This document shows, piece by piece, positions 59,641 through 64,000 of a DNA stretch of 64,000 nt. Where the stretch lies: assembly GCA_965249225.1 (NCBI GenBank), contig CBDFLT010000009.1, positions 434,001-498,000 of the forward strand, read 5' to 3'. Below the pieces are notes generated by a model, which ran no database searches, had not been told where the DNA came from, and worked only from the letters and a program-made list of their open reading frames with translations. The stretch is from CBDFLT01 sp965249225. Its GTDB lineage: Bacteria > Chloroflexota > Dehalococcoidia > Lucifugimonadales > G963668185. Position 1 is the stretch's first letter, and the number at the start of each line of letters is the position of its first letter. A program made the position numbers and the translations under genes.

Positions 59641-60894
59641 CTACTCCTCGAAGCGGCGGAGGACCAGGCAGGCGTTCTGGCCGCCGAAGCCGAAGCTGTT
59701 GGAGAGGACCGTATCCACCGTCTGCCGCCGGGCCTCGTTGGGAACGTAGTCGAGGTCGCACGCCGGGTCGGGGAACTCGTAGTTAATGGTAGGGTGGATC
59801 TCGCCGGTCAAGATGGTCTTGATGCAGGCGACGGCCTCGAGGGCACCAGACCCACCCATGGCGTGGCCGATCATCGACTTTGTGGCGCTGATGGGGACCC
59901 GATACGCTTGGTCTCCGAAGACCGCCTTGATGGCCAGCGTCTCGATCTGGTCGTTCTTTGGCGTCGAGGTGCCGTGAGCGTTTATATAGTCGATCTCGTC
60001 GGGAGTTACACCCGCGTCGTCGAGGGCCCACCTGATGGCGCGGGCGGCGCCGCTACCGTCCTCGTCGGGCTCGACGGCATGGAAGGCGTCGCCGGAGACG
60101 CCCTGGCCGATCACCTCCACGAGGATGTCGGCCCCCCTGTTTATGGCGTGCTCCATCTCCTCCAGGACCAGGACTGCCGCCCCTTCTCCAGGAACAAAGC
60201 CGTCGCGCTTGGCATCGAATGGTCTGCTGGCCTTCTCGGGCTCATCGTTTTGCCTGCTCAACGCCTTGATCACGTTGAAGCCCCCCAGCGTCAGCTGGGT
60301 GATTCCCGCCTCTGAGCCGCCACCCAGCACCACATCCGCGGCACCCCTTCTGATCACCTCCGTCGCCTCCCCGATGGCATGGGTACCGGCCGCGCAGGCC
60401 GTTATGACCGTCGAGTTATATCCCTTAAACCCAAATACCCTGCTCACGTTGGCGGCCGCCATATTGGGCAGAACCATAGGGATGAAGAATGGACTCACAC
60501 GCATTCCGCCCTTCTCAACCAGGATACGGGCGTTCACCTCGGTGGTCGGCATTCCTCCGTTGCCGTTTCCAAGCAATACTCCCAGGCGCTCAGGGTTCTC
60601 GGATGTAAGGTCCAACTCCCCGTCGGCGATGGCCAGGCCGGCGGCCGCGACCGAAATCTGGGAGAAGCGGGCCATACGGCGCGCCTCCTTGGCGCTCATG
60701 AACTGCTCAGGGTCGAAGTCCCTTACCTCTCCGGCAATACGGCACGGATACCCGGTAGGATCGCAGAGGGTCATGGGGCCTACACCTGACTTACCCTTGA
60801 CCAGCCCTTGCCAGAACTCTTCAACCGACTGCCCGAGGGGCGTCATTGCCCCCATGCCGGAAACTACTACTCGCCTTCTGCCGTTAAGCCTCAC
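59641..60894 (-). CDS. fabF: 3-oxoacyl-[ACP] synthase II
   Basis: Elongation condensing enzyme of type II fatty acid synthesis. The 417 residues (start GTG at 60894, overlapping the folC stop as GTGA) have the catalytic Cys in ITACAAGTHAIGEA (C167), and the two histidines in INAHGTSTPKNDQ and SMIGHAMGGSGALEA. The Lys in the middle and the gatekeeper region are as in FabF rather than FabB. No acpP lies next to it. The pairing with folC is common in Dehalococcoidia-like gene orders but functionally unexplained. A longer start at 60921 would lie inside folC and is unlikely. Confidence 0.95.
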   Translation of the reverse strand: MRLNGRRRVVVSGMGAMTPLGQSVEEFWQGLVKGKSGVGPMTLCDPTGYPCRIAGEVRDFDPEQFMSAKEARRMARFSQISVAAAGLAIADGELDLTSENPERLGVLLGNGNGGMPTTEVNARILVEKGGMRVSPFFIPMVLPNMAAANVSRVFGFKGYNSTVITACAAGTHAIGEATEVIRRGAADVVLGGGSEAGITQLTLGGFNVIKALSRQNDEPEKASRPFDAKRDGFVPGEGAAVLVLEEMEHAINRGADILVEVIGQGVSGDAFHAVEPDEDGSGAARAIRWALDDAGVTPDEIDYINAHGTSTPKNDQIETLAIKAVFGDQAYRVPISATKSMIGHAMGGSGALEAVACIKTILTGEIHPTINYEFPDPACDLDYVPNEARRQTVDTVLSNSFGFGGQNACLVLRRFEE

Positions 60895-62330
60895 GCCCTC
60901 ACGTGATCTCGCCAGCGCCAAGAGGGGCGTTTGATATTCGGATAAAGCTCAGGTGCGACACCCTCCACGGTTTCGATAACCTCCGCAGCAACTGAGAGGG
61001 AGCCGGTGCCGAGAACCAGGTCACCTCTCTCCGTCATCTCAAGGGCGCGGCGAGTCGCTCCGGCGACGTCTTCGCTCTCAAATAGGAGTGATAGACCACG
61101 CTCCGAGGCCGCCGAGGCGATAAATTCGGCGGGCGCCGCCCTGGGGTGTCGAGACCTGACAGCCACGACGGACGGCGACAGCGCGGCCAGCTCATCAAGC
61201 ATACCGCTCGCGCTGTGACCGCCCAGGGCACCGAAGACGGCTACGATGCGCTCATACTCGAAGTTGTCCTGAACCGCCTCCACTAGGCGCTTCATGGAGA
61301 ACGCATTGTGCGCCCCATCCACCACTACCAGCGGGCCGTCGCTGGATAGGACCTGCAACCTGGCAGGCCACCTGACGTCCCGAAGCCCGCTTATTACACT
61401 CTGCATGGACAGAGCAAAGCCCTTCTCAGCCAGCGTCGTAACCACCGCTATGGCGGTACCGGCGTTCTCGAGCTGGTGATCTCCTAACAGCGGCATCGAC
61501 AGCTCGTAGATGCCCCGCGAGCCCGTCACCTCAAATGATTGGCCCTCAAGGTCCCCCCTTAGGCGCCTCCAGGACATCTCACCGGCCACGTCCACTATTG
61601 GGGCCTGCCTCTCCTCCGCAACCCGCCGAAGAGCCACCAGGGCCTCTCGTGTCTGAGGCGCCACCACCACCGGCACACCGCCCTTTATGATGCCTGCCTT
61701 CTCGAAGGCGATCAGCTCTACGGTGTCTCCAAGGGTCGCTGTATGGTCCAGGCTTATCGAGGTGATGGCGCACACCTCCGGCTGAACCACGTTGGTCGAA
61801 TCCAGCCTTCCTCCAAGGCCGACCTCGACCACCTGAAAGTCAACGCCCACCTGCTGGAAGTGGAGGAACGCCATAGCGGTGAGCACCTCGAAGGTGGTCA
61901 TGCCGCCGTATCCGCCATTGTGGGTCACCCATTCGGCCTCCGGCCAAACCTGGTCGGCCACGGCCGCAAAAACATCGGGGGCTATGGGTTCGAGGCCTAT
62001 CCGGACCCGTTCCAAGGCCCGATGAAGGTGAGGCGAGGTGTATAGCCCCACCCTGTACCCCTGGGCCGTAAGTATCGAGGTCACCATCGCTGCGGTGCTT
62101 CCCTTGCCCTTGGTACCGGCGATGTGGATAGTGGGAATGCCGAGATGAGGGTTACCCATCCGCCGGAGGAGAAGGCCCATCCGCTCCAGGTGGAATCCAA
62201 CGTGCTCAGGGCTATGTGTGGATCGTTCGAAGTCGGCGAGGCCCATCAAGCGGTCCAAGGCCTCCTCGTAGTCCAGCCAAGAGGCCCGCTGCTGGTCCGG
62301 CGTCACGGTGACGGCTCCAGAGTCATGCAT
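60891..62330 (-). CDS. folC: Folylpolyglutamate synthase/dihydrofolate synthase
   Basis: Mur-ligase-fold ATP enzyme that adds glutamate to dihydropteroate and tetrahydrofolates. The 479 residues include the P-loop HIAGTKGKGSTAAMV near residue 70, the early SPEHVGFHLERMGLLLRRMGNP segment, the omega loop region (EVGLGGRLDSTNVV), and C-terminal VVVDGAHNAFSMKRL. Its stop overlaps the fabF start (GTGA), so the two are coupled. The upstream NDUFA9-like gene ends 22 bases further on the same side, suggesting a three-gene transcription unit. Confidence 0.95.
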   Translation of the reverse strand: MHDSGAVTVTPDQQRASWLDYEEALDRLMGLADFERSTHSPEHVGFHLERMGLLLRRMGNPHLGIPTIHIAGTKGKGSTAAMVTSILTAQGYRVGLYTSPHLHRALERVRIGLEPIAPDVFAAVADQVWPEAEWVTHNGGYGGMTTFEVLTAMAFLHFQQVGVDFQVVEVGLGGRLDSTNVVQPEVCAITSISLDHTATLGDTVELIAFEKAGIIKGGVPVVVAPQTREALVALRRVAEERQAPIVDVAGEMSWRRLRGDLEGQSFEVTGSRGIYELSMPLLGDHQLENAGTAIAVVTTLAEKGFALSMQSVISGLRDVRWPARLQVLSSDGPLVVVDGAHNAFSMKRLVEAVQDNFEYERIVAVFGALGGHSASGMLDELAALSPSVVAVRSRHPRAAPAEFIASAASERGLSLLFESEDVAGATRRALEMTERGDLVLGTGSLSVAAEVIETVEGVAPELYPNIKRPSWRWRDHVRA

Positions 62331-62352
62331 GGCGTAACAACTTTAGCGCAAT

Positions 62353-63300
62353 TCAGTGGTCCCGTATATGGGCCGGCATCATCCCCAGGTTGATCTTAAT
62401 GGCATCGGCAAAGCTCATGCGAGTAATGTATCCGATATTGCCCCTAAGAGAGCGTGGCACAAACCCAAACTCCCTCTCGACGGAGTCCAGGTTCGTGACG
62501 TTGTCAATCGCGAGCATGTCGATCTGGTCGGACGTCACGGGCGGGCGTGACATCACGGCTCCCATCAGGGATGCGGCCGGTCTCATCAAAGGCACCGGTA
62601 CGTGCACCTTGACGATCTTTGCGTTGAGCGTCTCAGCCACAATGTCCAGGATCTCCTCGTAGGTGAAGTGTTCGGGGCCGCCAAGCTCCAGGGTCTTGCC
62701 GGCCTTGTCCTTGTCCTCGAACGCCGCCGCCACACAACCGGCGATGTCCTCGACTGCGATTGGCTGGAAGCGGCTCTTGCCATCGCCTATGACCGGCACG
62801 ATTGGCGACGGCTTCACCAGAGCGGCGAGGCGGTTGAGGAACTCATCTCCCTCGCCAAATCCAACAGAAAAACGCAGGACGGTATAGGATATTCCGCTCC
62901 TTATAACCTCCTGCTCAGCCATCCACCGAGAGTAGAGGTACGAGATTGAAGGGTCCGCGGTTGCGCCGATCGTGCTGGCGTGAACGATGCGCTTCACCCC
63001 CGCGGAGGAGGCGGCCTCGACGACGTTCCGCGTCCCCTCGTAGTTGACCCGGTGGAAGGTCAGGTCACGGCTCTGTCGTATGACGGCGACCAGGTGGACC
63101 ACGGCGTCGACGCCGGCAAACGCATCGGGCAGCGACGCAGGGTACAGGACATCTCCCTGTGCGGTCTCTACGTCCTCTCCGGTGATGACGGCTGCTCTGG
63201 AAGGGGTATGGACCAGGGCGCGGACGGCGTTACCGGAGGACACGAGGGCTCGAACTACGTGGCGACCCGCAAAACCCGTCGCCCCAGTAACCAGGATCAT
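62353..63300 (-). CDS. NAD(P)-binding epimerase-like protein (complex I NDUFA9 subunit family)
   Basis: Extended SDR of 315 residues. The N-terminal motif is ILVTGATGFAGRHVVRAL, followed by GVDAVVHLVAV. Y-x3-K is not clearly kept: the segment after STIGATADPSISYLYSRWMAEQEV has YSRWMAE, which removes the catalytic Lys. As in NDUFA9-like proteins, this suggests an NAD(P)-binding rather than oxidoreductase role. VEREFGFVPRSLRGNIGYI near the end is typical. It may help quinone-pathway enzymes or structural stability of a membrane complex. That is inference. Encoded upstream of folC on the same strand. Confidence 0.85.
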   Translation of the reverse strand: MILVTGATGFAGRHVVRALVSSGNAVRALVHTPSRAAVITGEDVETAQGDVLYPASLPDAFAGVDAVVHLVAVIRQSRDLTFHRVNYEGTRNVVEAASSAGVKRIVHASTIGATADPSISYLYSRWMAEQEVIRSGISYTVLRFSVGFGEGDEFLNRLAALVKPSPIVPVIGDGKSRFQPIAVEDIAGCVAAAFEDKDKAGKTLELGGPEHFTYEEILDIVAETLNAKIVKVHVPVPLMRPAASLMGAVMSRPPVTSDQIDMLAIDNVTNLDSVEREFGFVPRSLRGNIGYITRMSFADAIKINLGMMPAHIRDH

Positions 63301-63497
63301 CGCTCCTCCTCCAGATGCCGTAAGCCGTGGTTCGAGGGTAGCAAAGGGCCAAAAAGGGTGTCAACGCGGACACTGTCCCACCGGGGTCGTAGCGGGACAG
63401 ACACGCTAGCCGCCGGTCGCAACCACCCCCGAGGCCTCCCCCGACTAATTAGGACCGTGGGACCCGGAACGAAGAGGAATGGGTCCGAGGCTGCGCC

Positions 63498-64000
63498 CTA
63501 TGGAGCGGATTGCTCGCTCTCCTCGTCGGCGGCTTCGTCCGGGCCAGCTCCAGTAGTAGTCGCGCGTTCCGTCTCTCGCCGGTGCCGCTCCCACTCCTCT
63601 TGAGATATCTCCATCTGTATGAAGTCCTTGCCGTTCCGGCGCACCCGCCCGACCTCGCGGAAGCCGGACTTGGCAAACGACTTGCGGGCTCGGTGGTTCC
63701 ACTCCAGGGTGTGTAGATAGATGCGCTTGAGGTCCGTGTCCCCGTAGACGTAGCCCAGGAGGGAGTCTACCGCATCCGTACCGTAGCCCCTGCCCTGGTA
63801 CTCCGGCTCACCCACGACGATACCCAACTCGGCCATGCCTCGCTTGTGGTCGATGTCGTAGTACATACAGCTACCGATATGCTTGCCGTCGAGGGTATCT
63901 ATCGCGAACCGCCTTGACCACGGAGTGGGAGAGGCGATCTCCTCTTTAGCGTAACGGAGAAACGCCTCATAAGGCATGTCCAGCGGGCGGGTGGCATCCA
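63498..64000 (-). CDS. GNAT-family N-acetyltransferase, RimJ/RimL-like (5' end beyond the window)
   Basis: The open frame enters from the right edge and continues to a stop at 63498, giving 167 codons. Before MPYEAFLRYAKEE it reads DATRPLD in frame, so the true N-terminus is outside. The acetyl-CoA loop is EYQGRGYGTDAVDSLLGYVYG, with the usual Q/R-x-x-G-x-G/A pattern. The HTLEWNHRARKSFAKSGFREVGRVRR block matches ribosomal-protein or antibiotic N-acetyltransferases. The C-terminal 30 residues are acidic and disordered. The acceptor amine is unknown. Confidence 0.88.
   Translation of the reverse strand, partial: DATRPLDMPYEAFLRYAKEEIASPTPWSRRFAIDTLDGKHIGSCMYYDIDHKRGMAELGIVVGEPEYQGRGYGTDAVDSLLGYVYGDTDLKRIYLHTLEWNHRARKSFAKSGFREVGRVRRNGKDFIQMEISQEEWERHRRETERATTTGAGPDEAADEESEQSAP

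Overview
The window is about 64 kb of GC-rich, densely coded bacterial chromosome. Gene content points to the Chloroflexota, most likely the Dehalococcoidia/SAR202 side. The best markers are a DUF2298 'YYY' membrane protein next to an Agl23-type glycosyltransferase (a pair typical of Chloroflexota and archaea), an archaeal-type bifunctional FBP aldolase/phosphatase, and a free GatC-GatA pair. No phage, plasmid or CRISPR locus is visible. The only clear mobile element is one intact IS5-type insertion sequence. Species-level assignment is not possible from this text.

Layout. 1-7.1 kb (minus strand): rho (3' end cut by the window edge), transaldolase, pyrG, then sucC-sucD-class IV aminotransferase, and tRNA-Ser(UGA). 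7.4-21.2 kb (plus): FBP aldolase/phosphatase, rdgB, moaA, an RNase HI-MoaC fusion, a large protein of unknown function, pth, a metalloprotease-like lipoprotein, gatC-gatA, two SDR genes, a coiled-coil protein and a small zinc-ribbon protein. 21.2-24.6 kb: mutS (minus) divergent from a cyclic-nucleotide-domain/zinc-finger protein. 24.6-39.7 kb (minus): a NuoE-NuoF-NuoG/FdhA-like module with a ferredoxin reductase, an FAD oxidoreductase, a UPF0104 flippase-like protein, the Agl23/DUF2298 pair and ftsY. 39.9-44 kb: DUF1684 protein, a 58-residue gene, a LysR regulator with a rearranged upstream region, about 0.75 kb without a recognisable gene, a sortase and a second zinc-ribbon protein. 44-50.6 kb: thpR, a Mug-type glycosylase, a PAP2-kinase-like fusion, the IS5 element and an AlkC/AlkD-like protein. 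50.6-58.4 kb (minus): the pyrimidine operon pyrR-pyrB-pyrC-carA-carB under a Bacillus-type PyrR attenuator. 58.6-64 kb: ADP-ribosylglycohydrolase, fabF, folC, an NDUFA9-like epimerase and a partial GNAT acetyltransferase.

How the genes work together. Pyrimidine supply is covered by the pyr operon (UMP) and by pyrG (CTP), 47 kb apart. Sugar-phosphate and TCA steps are covered by fbp, transaldolase and sucCD. moaA and the moaC fusion begin molybdopterin synthesis, but the only molybdopterin-type oxidoreductase in the window lacks the usual Mo-ligating Cys/Sec. Envelope functions (Agl23/DUF2298, flippase-like protein, sortase, PAP2 fusion, lipoprotein) are well represented.

Most unusual points: the RNase HI-MoaC fusion; a complete PyrR attenuator whose terminator stem appears to carry the pyrR ribosome-binding site; an SDR with a reciprocal Asn/Lys exchange in its catalytic tetrad; a class IV aminotransferase without the PLP lysine; a 132-bp inverted piece of the lysR gene lying between direct copies of a small gene's 5' end; and several families of dispersed intergenic repeats. 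I saw no unmistakable new multi-gene system. The large orphan at 11.5-13.6 kb is the best single candidate for an undescribed function.
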